From: JAZDLM01 sp043801895
GTDB lineage: Bacteria; Patescibacteriota; Kazan-3B-28
Assembly: GCA_043801895.1 (NCBI GenBank)
Contig: JAZDLM010000053.1
Span: 1 to 5,793 of the forward strand
Direction: 5' to 3'
DNA length: 5,793 nucleotides
Part shown: one piece after another, positions 1 to 4,582 of the stretch
How positions within the stretch are numbered: the stretch's first letter is position 1
How the letters are laid out: each line of letters opens with the position of its first letter
Translations under genes and position numbers: made by a program
Notes under the pieces: model-generated
What the model was told of the DNA's origin: nothing
Databases searched by the model: none
The model's input: the letters and a program-made list of their open reading frames with translations, nothing else

Positions 1-37
1 CAACTGCAATGGCCCAAAAGGGTCAAAGTTTCGAGGT

Positions 38-949
38 TCAAGCAGCACTCCGGGGGAGCAACGACGCGCCACCAGCGCCGCCGCCCGGACCGCCCCGCCA
101 GCCGGCACCGAGGCCCCCCTCGTCGCCGCCACGACCGAGGCCCGGGCAATGCGACCAAGCGCCGCCGTACCAGTAATCGTCGCCGATCAAGTCTGGACGC
201 ATCTGCTCACCGGTAATCCATTGGGGCATCTGCACCACTCCCTGCAGGCCATAGAGGGTAGGCATGGCCAACTGGCCAGCCTGCAGACACTCCCAGCGAG
301 AGTTCAGCGGTGACCGTCCACCCCACTGGGTAAGGTCGGGTAGCCAGTAGGCATTCAGCCTTCCCTTGCCATCCTCACGCTCGAGTATCGGCCGCACATC
401 CGGATTGGTCTGGATCGTGCCGCTTTTAAGCGTAAGGTAGTTGCCGAAAGTGATGCGCTTAGCTAGCAGCTCGGCCGTCCGTGCGACCAGCATCGGCATG
501 CCGTCGCCATATACATCAGCCACACCGAAGTGTCGGCCCAGTTCGTGGTAAGACGCCACGACCAGACATCCCTTCGCTCCTTCGGGGCGGATTTCCAGTT
601 GGTCGGTCAACCCATCCAGCAAGTTCGACGGGAAATCAATCCTGTAAAACTTCGCTAGGGCCGCGACCATCGCCGAGAGTTCCTGCTCCTGGCGATAGAT
701 GCCATCAGACAGTGTCCGCACCGGACGCGTGAACTGGCTGATGTAGGGATTCACTGGGCACAGCAGCTCGTCGAGGAACCGATTAATCGCAGCACCGCAC
801 TCCCCCGATCCTTTCGGATCGCGGAGCAGATATGCCGCCATTTCCTTGGTCAGATGATCCCTTCGCGCATTCAAGCACCCCTGGAACCGCCGATATAGCT
901 GCCTCCTATCTCCATCAGAGGCCCTACCACCGCTCTTCGATGTTGGCAT
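38..949 (-). CDS. Hypothetical protein, 303 aa, glycine-rich C-terminus
   Basis: I do not recognise this family. The ATG at 949-947 has a good Shine-Dalgarno sequence (AAAGGAG, 7 bp spacing) and a promoter about 105 bp upstream. The N-terminal 50 residues are basic and helical in character. The middle (about 55-250) has mixed, globular-looking composition with many Leu, Trp and Tyr and no obvious membrane span or signal peptide. From about residue 260 the protein becomes a low-complexity Gly-rich tail (GGDEGGLGAGWRGGPGGG) and stops at TGA, 38-40. The gene is visibly richer in G+C than trmD and the nucleotidyltransferase gene next to it, which may mean different ancestry or codon pressure. The long open frame, SD and promoter support a real gene. 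The function is unknown, and the Gly-rich end could be a tail or a degraded region. Confidence 0.72.
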   Translation of the reverse strand: MPTSKSGGRASDGDRRQLYRRFQGCLNARRDHLTKEMAAYLLRDPKGSGECGAAINRFLDELLCPVNPYISQFTRPVRTLSDGIYRQEQELSAMVAALAKFYRIDFPSNLLDGLTDQLEIRPEGAKGCLVVASYHELGRHFGVADVYGDGMPMLVARTAELLAKRITFGNYLTLKSGTIQTNPDVRPILEREDGKGRLNAYWLPDLTQWGGRSPLNSRWECLQAGQLAMPTLYGLQGVVQMPQWITGEQMRPDLIGDDYWYGGAWSHCPGLGRGGDEGGLGAGWRGGPGGGAGGASLLPRSAA

Positions 950-1053
950 CGAATTGCTCCTTTTTTTAAACTAGCCCTGGTAGGCTCCCGTATTTCGGGA
1001 CTCTCGGATTGAACACCTATCCGGGGTAGCCAGACACAATCGCCTATACTGTA

Positions 1054-1082
1054 TTCATATCACTTATTCGCCCACCAGTCAA
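1054..1082 (-). promoter_or_regulatory. Promoter of the 303-aa gene
   Basis: Minus-strand -35 TTGACT (1082-1077), a 17-bp spacer and -10 TATGAA (1059-1054) match the sigma-70 pattern well. The predicted start near 1047 gives a leader of about 100 nt containing a small TCCCG/CGGGA hairpin (near 995). The decamer CTGGGAGCGG lies 8 bp upstream of the -35 box (1100-1091). The same arrangement occurs at the promoter of the 263-aa gene. Confidence 0.55.
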
Positions 1083-1125
1083 GCCAAAATCCGCTCCCAG
1101 TCAATCTATTTTGAGTTCGTCTCCC

Positions 1126-1156
1126 GCCCTTCGGCTACGCTCAGGACTTCGCTCGG
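1126..1156. repeat. REP-like GC-rich sequence at the 3' end of trmD
   Basis: The stretch reads GCCCTTCGGCTACGCTCAGG followed by ACTTCGCTCGG. It resembles a dispersed repeat commonly seen between genes in Patescibacteria and other genomes; this is from memory and was not searched. It supplies the last codons of trmD (SRAKS) and the stop, suggesting that the usual C-terminal coding sequence was replaced. No clear rho-independent terminator follows trmD. Confidence 0.4.
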
Positions 1157-1845
1157 CTCTGCCTCGCTCGCCACTCGTTCACCTTCCCATGATGTCCCGA
1201 AAGTAAAACTTTCGGCACTTTGTGTCCTTCAAATACTTCCGGCCGAGTATATTGCGGATGTTCTAGATTACTTCCCGCCGAAAAGCTTTCATACTTCGCC
1301 GACTCAACATTATGTAAAACATCCGGCAATAATCTCGCCACCGCTTCCATCACCGTCAATGCGCCAAGCTCGCCGCCCATTAACACAAAATCCCCAACCG
1401 ATAATTTCTCATCAATGTAATATTTAATCCTTTCATCCACTCCCTCGTATCTCCCGCAAACAAACACCAGCTCTTCATAGCCTGCCAATCTCTTCGCTCC
1501 TTTCTGGGTAAGCCGCTTCCCTCTCGGATCCAACAAAATAACCCGTACTTTTTTCTTGTCATTCTGAACTTGTTTCAGAATCTCTCCCTTTTTTAACTTT
1601 TCACTTTTAACTTTTAACTTCGTCACTGCGCGTATTGCCTCAACAAGAGGCTGCACGCGCATGACGAGCCCCGCTCCCCCTCCATACGGCATATCATCCA
1701 CCGTTTGATGACGGTCTTTGGTGAATTTCCTTGGGTTGACCGTCTTCAATCGGACTTGCTTTTTCTTCAAAGCCCGGGACAAAATCCCTTCCTTAAAGTA
1801 ATCCTCGATCAACTGCGGAAAAATTGTAATGACTGTAAAGCGCAT
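1141..1845 (-). CDS. trmD: tRNA (guanine37-N1)-methyltransferase TrmD, with repeat-derived insertion and short C-terminus
   Basis: TrmD transfers a methyl group from S-adenosylmethionine to N1 of G37 next to the tRNA anticodon, preventing +1 frameshifting. It works in the cytoplasm as a dimer with a trefoil-knot (SPOUT) fold. Hallmarks seen: DRHQTVDD (44-51), PYGGG (53-57), CGRYEG (130-135, with the catalytic-type Arg132), SVGDFVLMGGE (149-159, with the general-base-type Asp152), YTRPEVFEG (199-207) and LLSGHH (214-219). Two oddities stand out. Residues about 75-98 are a Lys-rich insertion not present in E. coli TrmD, encoded by repeats, just before the SAM-site strand VILLDP. The protein also stops at WRARQSRAKS, well before the usual C-terminal helices. 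The ATG (1845-1843) lies 2 bp after the TAG of the nucleotidyltransferase gene, so translational coupling is likely. All catalytic motifs remain, so it is probably functional. Confidence 0.96.
   Translation of the reverse strand: MRFTVITIFPQLIEDYFKEGILSRALKKKQVRLKTVNPRKFTKDRHQTVDDMPYGGGAGLVMRVQPLVEAIRAVTKLKVKSEKLKKGEILKQVQNDKKKVRVILLDPRGKRLTQKGAKRLAGYEELVFVCGRYEGVDERIKYYIDEKLSVGDFVLMGGELGALTVMEAVARLLPDVLHNVESAKYESFSAGSNLEHPQYTRPEVFEGHKVPKVLLSGHHGKVNEWRARQSRAKS
1552..1623. repeat. Repeat-derived insertion inside trmD
   Basis: This stretch encodes the extra TrmD residues about 75-98. It consists of a perfect 8-bp inverted repeat with a 5-nt loop (ATTCTGAA-cttgt-TTCAGAAT, 1561-1581) and four 7-bp tandem units (TTTTAAC, TTTTCAC, TTTTAAC, TTTTAAC; 1591-1618). 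On the coding strand these read as EILKQVQND and KLKVKSEKLK. The hairpin resembles the REP-like intergenic repeat seen in many bacterial genomes, from memory and not checked here. The insertion keeps the reading frame. Confidence 0.8.
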
Positions 1846-1847
1846 AT

Positions 1848-2225
1848 CTATATCTTGGTTAATAGTTCTCGTACTTCGCCGTCACTTTCCCAAATAATTT
1901 CTGATTTCCGAAACACTTCTCTCTGAAACTCATCATCTCCAGCTTCCGCCAGCTTACGCAACTTCTCTATCGAGCGCAACACAATATTGATCTTCCAGCC
2001 ATCGTATTCAAAAACGTATTCCCCTTCCGTGTGGGCTTGTTCGACCGACAATGGAACAATTAACAATATGTCGATATCCGAATCTGGCCGGTTAGATTCT
2101 TTGGCTCTAGAACCATAAAAAATCACCGCCTTAATCTCGGACTGAATTACTTGATACCAATCCTCCTGCGGCAACCGTTCCGCCACAAATTTTTTTATCA
2201 AACCGACTGCTTCGCTCCTATCCAT
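1848..2225 (-). CDS. Small nucleotidyltransferase-fold protein (MNT/Pol-beta superfamily)
   Basis: At 125 residues this is a minimal nucleotidyltransferase. Residues 33-55 carry the family signature: a hydrophobic strand followed by GSRAKES and SDIDILL, with Gly38-Ser39 and metal-binding-type Asp50 and Asp52. The strand expected to carry the third carboxylate reads WKINIVLR, with Asn80 where Asp is usual, so catalysis may be altered (alignment by eye). Such proteins are often antitoxins that nucleotidylate HEPN toxins, but no HEPN gene is present here. The gene ends (TAG, 1850-1848) two bases before the trmD start, so they are probably cotranscribed. No good Shine-Dalgarno sequence precedes the ATG at 2225, so the exact start is uncertain. 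The substrate is unknown. Confidence 0.85.
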   Translation of the reverse strand: MDRSEAVGLIKKFVAERLPQEDWYQVIQSEIKAVIFYGSRAKESNRPDSDIDILLIVPLSVEQAHTEGEYVFEYDGWKINIVLRSIEKLRKLAEAGDDEFQREVFRKSEIIWESDGEVRELLTKI

Positions 2226-2241
2226 AGCTTCAACATAGCAT

Positions 2242-2264
2242 TTTTACCGCCCCAGAGCCAGTTT
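2242..2264. repeat. Left copy of 23-24 bp imperfect direct repeat
   Basis: TTTTACCGC then CCCAGAGCCAGTTT matches 3231-3254 except for one missing T. Together the copies bracket the 263-aa gene with its promoter and terminator. This copy lies 17 bp upstream of the nucleotidyltransferase start and may include what is left of a promoter-linked motif. Confidence 0.75.
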
Positions 2265-2273
2265 CTAGACAAG

Positions 2274-2303
2274 AAAAAGCCGTCCCGGTGGTACTGGAAC
2301 GGC
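2274..2303 (-). terminator. Rho-independent terminator of the 263-aa gene
   Basis: On the minus strand an 8-bp stem (GCCGTTCC with GGGACGGC, one G-T pair) with a 9-nt loop occupies 2303-2279, followed by TTTTTC (2278-2273). It lies 24 bp past the stop codon of the 263-aa gene. Confidence 0.75.
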
Positions 2304-2327
2304 CGCATCCAAATCTGCAGTTTTTCG

Positions 2328-3119
2328 CTACTGCGAGATCGGGATGATGTGTTTGAAGATTGAGTAAGCTGCTACTCTGTTCGTGACTTCTGAGGCGATT
2401 TCGATCAGCCGGCGTTTACCAATGCGTTGATACCTCCATGTCTCATGACCGTGACACATGCAAGGCCCAAGCCCAAGCCGCTGAGCCTGGAGACAGCTTA
2501 GCGTCTTCTCATAGACACCTCTGTCGTCGGCGCCCACAGCCTCGCTCCGTAATACCACCGCGCGACTTACGACACGGGTATCCTCGTCGAAGGGGGAGAG
2601 GCTCCGAATGGCATTGAGAGGTACCTCCTCTGTATCTCCATCTTCATCGATGGCCTTAATTTCACGCATTCTAGCAATGAACTCCGGCCACATCTCCTCT
2701 GCCTGCTTTAGATCCAGCCACTGCCCAACCAGACGGATAACGATCTTTTCGAGGCGGCCAGACTCGCCGATTTTCGGCGTGACAAGAAGGCCCGGTCTTG
2801 TTGAAAACATGCCCCCCAAGATTAACCGAGCTACCTCCCCTACACCAACCTTCTTTACCGTGATAGTGTGGACAAACCGAAGAAGTTCTTTGTCGTAGCC
2901 CTTATCTTCATCGGTGGTCAGCAAGAATTCGAAATACTGCGGATCCACCCCGAGACTGATATATCCAAGGTATGTGGAGAGGTCAGTACCGTCCCCTCCG
3001 TCCAACCCTCCAAGACATACCCCGCCGTGATAACCCAGATCTGGACCCTGATGGGACAGGCGGAATTTACTCGCTTCATCGAGCACAGAGAATATAAATT
3101 CTCTAATGTTAAAGTCCAC
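2328..3119 (-). CDS. Hypothetical protein, 263 aa, unknown family
   Basis: I do not recognise this protein. The start is GTG at 3119-3117, with an excellent Shine-Dalgarno sequence (AAAGGAG, about 6 bp spacing). Residues 32-54 are Gly/Asp-rich (GGVCLGGLDGGDGTDLS). The middle is mixed alpha/beta in character, and 158-165 and 176-181 are acidic. A compact CMCHGHETW cluster (220-228) with two Cys and two His within six residues could bind metal, which is speculation. A basic patch (GKRR, 234-237) and a hydrophobic C-terminus follow. There is no signal peptide or clear membrane span. The gene is monocistronic, with its own promoter (3198-3227) and terminator (2274-2303). The whole unit lies between two imperfect direct repeats, which suggests an inserted cassette. 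Confidence 0.75.
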   Translation of the reverse strand: MDFNIREFIFSVLDEASKFRLSHQGPDLGYHGGVCLGGLDGGDGTDLSTYLGYISLGVDPQYFEFLLTTDEDKGYDKELLRFVHTITVKKVGVGEVARLILGGMFSTRPGLLVTPKIGESGRLEKIVIRLVGQWLDLKQAEEMWPEFIARMREIKAIDEDGDTEEVPLNAIRSLSPFDEDTRVVSRAVVLRSEAVGADDRGVYEKTLSCLQAQRLGLGPCMCHGHETWRYQRIGKRRLIEIASEVTNRVAAYSIFKHIIPISQ

Positions 3120-3197
3120 GGATTTCTCCTTTCCTTCGAACTCTTCTCGGAATCCAAAGGCTCAAGTTTTATGCCATTGAGAGGGCTTGATACCCGT

Positions 3198-3227
3198 AGA
3201 CTAGCATAAAGTAATACACCCTGTCAA
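3198..3227 (-). promoter_or_regulatory. Promoter of the 263-aa gene
   Basis: Minus strand -35 TTGACA (3227-3222), an 18-bp spacer and -10 TAGTCT (3203-3198), preceded by TGC, which gives an extended -10. The transcript would start near 3190, leaving a leader of about 70 nt. The decamer CTGGGAGCGG lies 8 bp upstream (3245-3236). Confidence 0.6.
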
Positions 3228-3230
3228 GTC

Positions 3231-3254
3231 TTTTACCGCTCCCAGAGCCAGTTT
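3231..3254. repeat. Right copy of 23-24 bp imperfect direct repeat
   Basis: TTTTACCGCTCCCAGAGCCA then GTTT repeats 2242-2264 with one extra T. It contains a short GCTC-cca-GAGC inverted repeat and lies between two divergent promoters (263-aa gene to the left, small ORF to the right). Confidence 0.75.
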
Positions 3255-3258
3255 TCGC

Positions 3259-3287
3259 TTGACGGCCTTAGTTTTATGTGATACGAT
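3259..3287 (+). promoter_or_regulatory. Promoter of the small transcription unit
   Basis: TTGACG (3259-3264), a 17-bp spacer and TACGAT (3282-3287) predict a start near 3294. It diverges from the promoter of the 263-aa gene. The two -35 boxes are about 31 bp apart, with the direct-repeat copy between them. Confidence 0.65.
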
Positions 3288-3299
3288 TAAAAGAGCATA

Positions 3300-3317
3300 T
3301 ATGCCAAAGGAGGCATA
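3300..3317 (+). promoter_or_regulatory. Hairpin displaying the Shine-Dalgarno of the small ORF
   Basis: TATGCC (3300-3305) and GGCATA (3312-3317) are perfectly complementary and enclose AAAGGA. The Shine-Dalgarno sequence therefore sits in the loop and descending arm. This could tune translation. A five-codon frame (ATG at 3301, TAA at 3316) also overlaps it. Confidence 0.4.
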
Positions 3318-3321
3318 AGAA

Positions 3322-3420
3322 ATGGTGTACGAGCAGGCTCGGATCATCTCCGAGAAGAAGTGCGAGGCGGTCACCGCCAACTTCTCCCCGCCAACGCCGG
3401 ACGAAGACGACGAGAAGTAG
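3322..3420 (+). CDS. Small ORF, 32 aa, acidic C-terminus, strong SD
   Basis: ATG at 3322 is preceded by AAAGGAGG (3306-3313) at 8-bp spacing, the best ribosome-binding site in the window. The predicted peptide starts MVYEQARIISEKKCEAV, has one Cys (residue 14), a Pro-rich stretch (SPPTP, 22-26) and ends DEDDEK before TAG. Almost every codon ends in G or C, unlike the flanking genes. It has its own promoter (3259-3287) and terminator (3448-3479), so it is a complete monocistronic unit. I know no family for it. The same segment can fold: GGCGG-tca-CCGCC lies inside a GAGAAG...CTTCTC pairing, and CGAGAAG (3411-3417) pairs with CTTCTCG (3429-3435) across the stop codon. It could therefore be a structured RNA, a small protein, or both. 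Confidence 0.55.
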   Translation: MVYEQARIISEKKCEAVTANFSPPTPDEDDEK

Positions 3421-3447
3421 CGCGGAGTCTTCTCGCAGCTAGTTCCT

Positions 3448-3479
3448 ACGGGCAACTCATCATTGCCCGTTCTTTTTTA
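3448..3479 (+). terminator. Strong rho-independent terminator of the small unit
   Basis: A perfect 8-bp stem ACGGGCAA/TTGCCCGT with a 7-nt loop (3448-3470) is followed by TCTTTTTTAT. It ends the plus-strand small transcript at about 185 nt, facing the convergent PaaX/Cas2-like gene. Confidence 0.88.
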
Positions 3480-3542
3480 TTTTGTCTACCCTATCCCAAA
3501 AATGGTGTTTACGCCTCGGCCAATTTTAACTCTGCCCCTTCG

Positions 3543-3574
3543 CCAATTAGGAATGCGATCGTTCATCTAATTGG
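3543..3574. promoter_or_regulatory. 32-bp palindrome A spanning the stop codon of the PaaX/Cas2-like gene
   Basis: CCAATTAG (3543-3550) and CTAATTGG (3567-3574) are symmetric about a central CGATCG (3556-3561). The gene's TGA (3565-3563) lies within the right arm. The left half (CCAATTAGGAATGCGATCG) is identical, in inverted orientation, to 4053-4071 of palindrome B. It may be a protein-binding site or an element end. Confidence 0.7.
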
Positions 3575-4027
3575 TATGCTTGTACCTACAAATAAATCAA
3601 TATATTTACTTAGCCCGTGATATTTCGCCACTAACTTTATCAAGTCCTCACACGGCAATCTGGAGAACCAAACACTTTTCTGACACATCTCAAACCCTAG
3701 CTCCACAAGATGCGTTCTCAAATAATTTCTGTTCGCCTTCAGTTTCTCCGGAATATCAAACATCACCAACCGTGTTTTTCCGTCTGGACGACGTTGTTTA
3801 ACCAGTTCCCCCAACAAGCCAATTTTGGCCTCGTCAGTTACCTCAAATCTACCTGGGTCGAGCTCGCAAATGTAACCAGCGTTCTTCAGATACTCAAATC
3901 TACGTCTATCCCGCACCGTCCCATCTAACAGCGCCTTACGCTTATCGCTAATGTCAAACCGATATTGAGAGTCAATCCAGCCCAGCAGCATTTTCATCAT
4001 CTTGTATGCCCCTCGACTCGTCTTCAT
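3563..4027 (-). CDS. PaaX-like protein: winged-helix plus Cas2-like domain
   Basis: This 154-residue protein has two parts. Residues about 5-72 look like a winged helix (YLKNAGYICELDPGRFEVTDEA, 46-67). Residues 84-149 match the Cas2-like fold of PaaX-family regulators: RLVMFDIPE (86-94) with Asp91 at the position of the Cas2 catalytic Asp, then LRTHLVELGFEMCQKSVWFS (103-122). It is about half the length of classical PaaX, the phenylacetate-pathway repressor. There is no Cas1 and no CRISPR array, so a CRISPR role is unlikely. The start ATG (4027) has no clear Shine-Dalgarno sequence. A 34-bp palindrome lies 12 bp upstream and a sister palindrome covers the stop codon, which suggests self-regulation or DNA recognition at its own borders. 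It is convergent with the small plus-strand unit. Domain call fairly sure; function inferred. Confidence 0.82.
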   Translation of the reverse strand: MKTSRGAYKMMKMLLGWIDSQYRFDISDKRKALLDGTVRDRRRFEYLKNAGYICELDPGRFEVTDEAKIGLLGELVKQRRPDGKTRLVMFDIPEKLKANRNYLRTHLVELGFEMCQKSVWFSRLPCEDLIKLVAKYHGLSKYIDLFVGTSIPIR

Positions 4028-4038
4028 ATTTTTATCTT

Positions 4039-4072
4039 ACCAAAATATGATGCGATCGCATTCCTAATTGGT
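4039..4072. promoter_or_regulatory. 34-bp palindrome B upstream of the PaaX/Cas2-like gene (putative operator)
   Basis: ACCAA (4039-4043) and TTGGT (4068-4072) are exactly symmetric about ATGCGATCGCAT (4050-4061). The layout matches palindrome A: CCAA arms, CGATCG core, same arm-to-core spacing. It sits directly downstream of a weak candidate promoter and 12 bp before the start codon, a typical place for an autorepressor site. Confidence 0.68.
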
Positions 4073-4102
4073 AAATTACAATCCTACTAGTAGCGACTGT
4101 AA
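4073..4102 (-). promoter_or_regulatory. Candidate promoter of the PaaX/Cas2-like gene
   Basis: Minus strand TTACAG (4102-4097), an 18-bp spacer and TAATTT (4078-4073) form a modest sigma-70 match that would start inside palindrome B. The region also shows a second imperfect palindrome (AATTACA 4074-4080, TACTAGTA 4085-4092, TGTAATT 4098-4104). An alternative is a -10 TAAGAT at 4039-4034, giving a leaderless mRNA, but its -35 is poor. Confidence 0.3.
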
Positions 4103-4128
4103 TTGCATCTACATTGTTAAAAACGTTC

Positions 4129-4171
4129 AAATTACCAAAAGTCCCGACCGAGTCGGGACCTTCGGTAATTT
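4129..4171 (-). terminator. Terminator of the rpsP-KH operon
   Basis: A perfect 8-bp stem GTCCCGAC/GTCGGGAC with a 3-nt loop (4141-4159) is followed on the minus strand by TTTT (4140-4137). A further 8-bp outer stem AAATTACC/GGTAATTT (4129-4136, 4164-4171) extends it through a 4x4 internal loop. It begins about 17 bp past the KH gene stop codon. The T-tract is short, so efficiency may be moderate. Confidence 0.7.
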
Positions 4172-4187
4172 CGATTCATGCAAGTAA

Positions 4188-4538
4188 TTACTCTTCAGCG
4201 ATGTCTTTCAAATCATCCTTGGTGGTAGTCGAAGGCATATCTACTGCGGCACCGCCGCTATTGTCGTCGGCAACTGTGTGTGCCCGGCCGCCCTCCGGCT
4301 CGATAATTTTCAGATTTACCCGAGCGTTATTCTGCGCGCCCAAAACTCTCAGCAGCGTACGAATGGCTTTAGCGGTACGGCCCTCTTTACCAATGATCTT
4401 GCCCATATCGGCAGAATCCACCGTCAATTCAAGCAACACGCCTAATTCATCGATTTTTCGTTCAACCTTCACCTTGTCAGGATCGCCGACAATGGCTTTC
4501 ACCACATATTCGACAAACTGTTGATCAACCTCTACCAT
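4188..4538 (-). CDS. khpA: KH-domain RNA-binding protein, KhpA/YlqC type
   Basis: A 116-residue single-KH protein that binds RNA in the cytoplasm. KhpA homologues act with KhpB/Jag in RNA control linked to cell division and elongation in Gram-positives. The KH core covers residues about 1-80, with the GxxG loop at 50-53 in MGKIIGKEGRTAKAIRTLL. Typical family members are 75-85 residues. This one has an extra tail (about 81-116) that is acidic and flexible, ending DDLKDIAEE. Start ATG (4538) follows AAGGAG at 4-bp spacing. It lies 44 bp downstream of rpsP in the same operon, the conserved rpsP-KH order. In many bacteria rimM and trmD follow; here a terminator and an accessory block intervene. 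Confidence 0.94.
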   Translation of the reverse strand: MVEVDQQFVEYVVKAIVGDPDKVKVERKIDELGVLLELTVDSADMGKIIGKEGRTAKAIRTLLRVLGAQNNARVNLKIIEPEGGRAHTVADDNSGGAAVDMPSTTTKDDLKDIAEE

Positions 4539-4582
4539 ACTTCTCCTTGTATCCTTAGAAACCTATATAAAGAATATCTAAA

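Noticed and set aside
950..1140. RNA gene between trmD and the 303-aa gene
   Set aside because: Only a short 5-bp hairpin and promoter-like elements are present; no tRNA or known RNA pattern.
2868..3209. 113-codon plus-strand ORF
   Set aside because: It is antisense to the 263-aa gene, with no ribosome-binding site or promoter.
2242..3254. Integron gene cassette (attC sites)
   Set aside because: The repeats lack the paired core sites and long imperfect stem of attC, and no integrase is visible.
3201..3455. 84-codon minus-strand ORF
   Set aside because: It lies antisense to the small unit, covers two promoters and a repeat, and has no family features.
3502..3570. 22-codon plus-strand ORF starting MVFTPR
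   Set aside because: It has no Shine-Dalgarno site, lies just after a terminator and overlaps palindrome A.
3360..3620. 86-codon plus-strand ORF
   Set aside because: It runs straight through the strong terminator and palindrome A, out of frame with the SD-supported small ORF.
3563..4027. CRISPR-Cas locus based on the Cas2-like domain
   Set aside because: No spacer-repeat array, Cas1 or effector is present. The winged-helix N-terminus fits PaaX-type proteins better than Cas2.
4114..4524. 136-codon plus-strand ORF
   Set aside because: It is the antisense shadow of the KH-domain gene and crosses the operon terminator.
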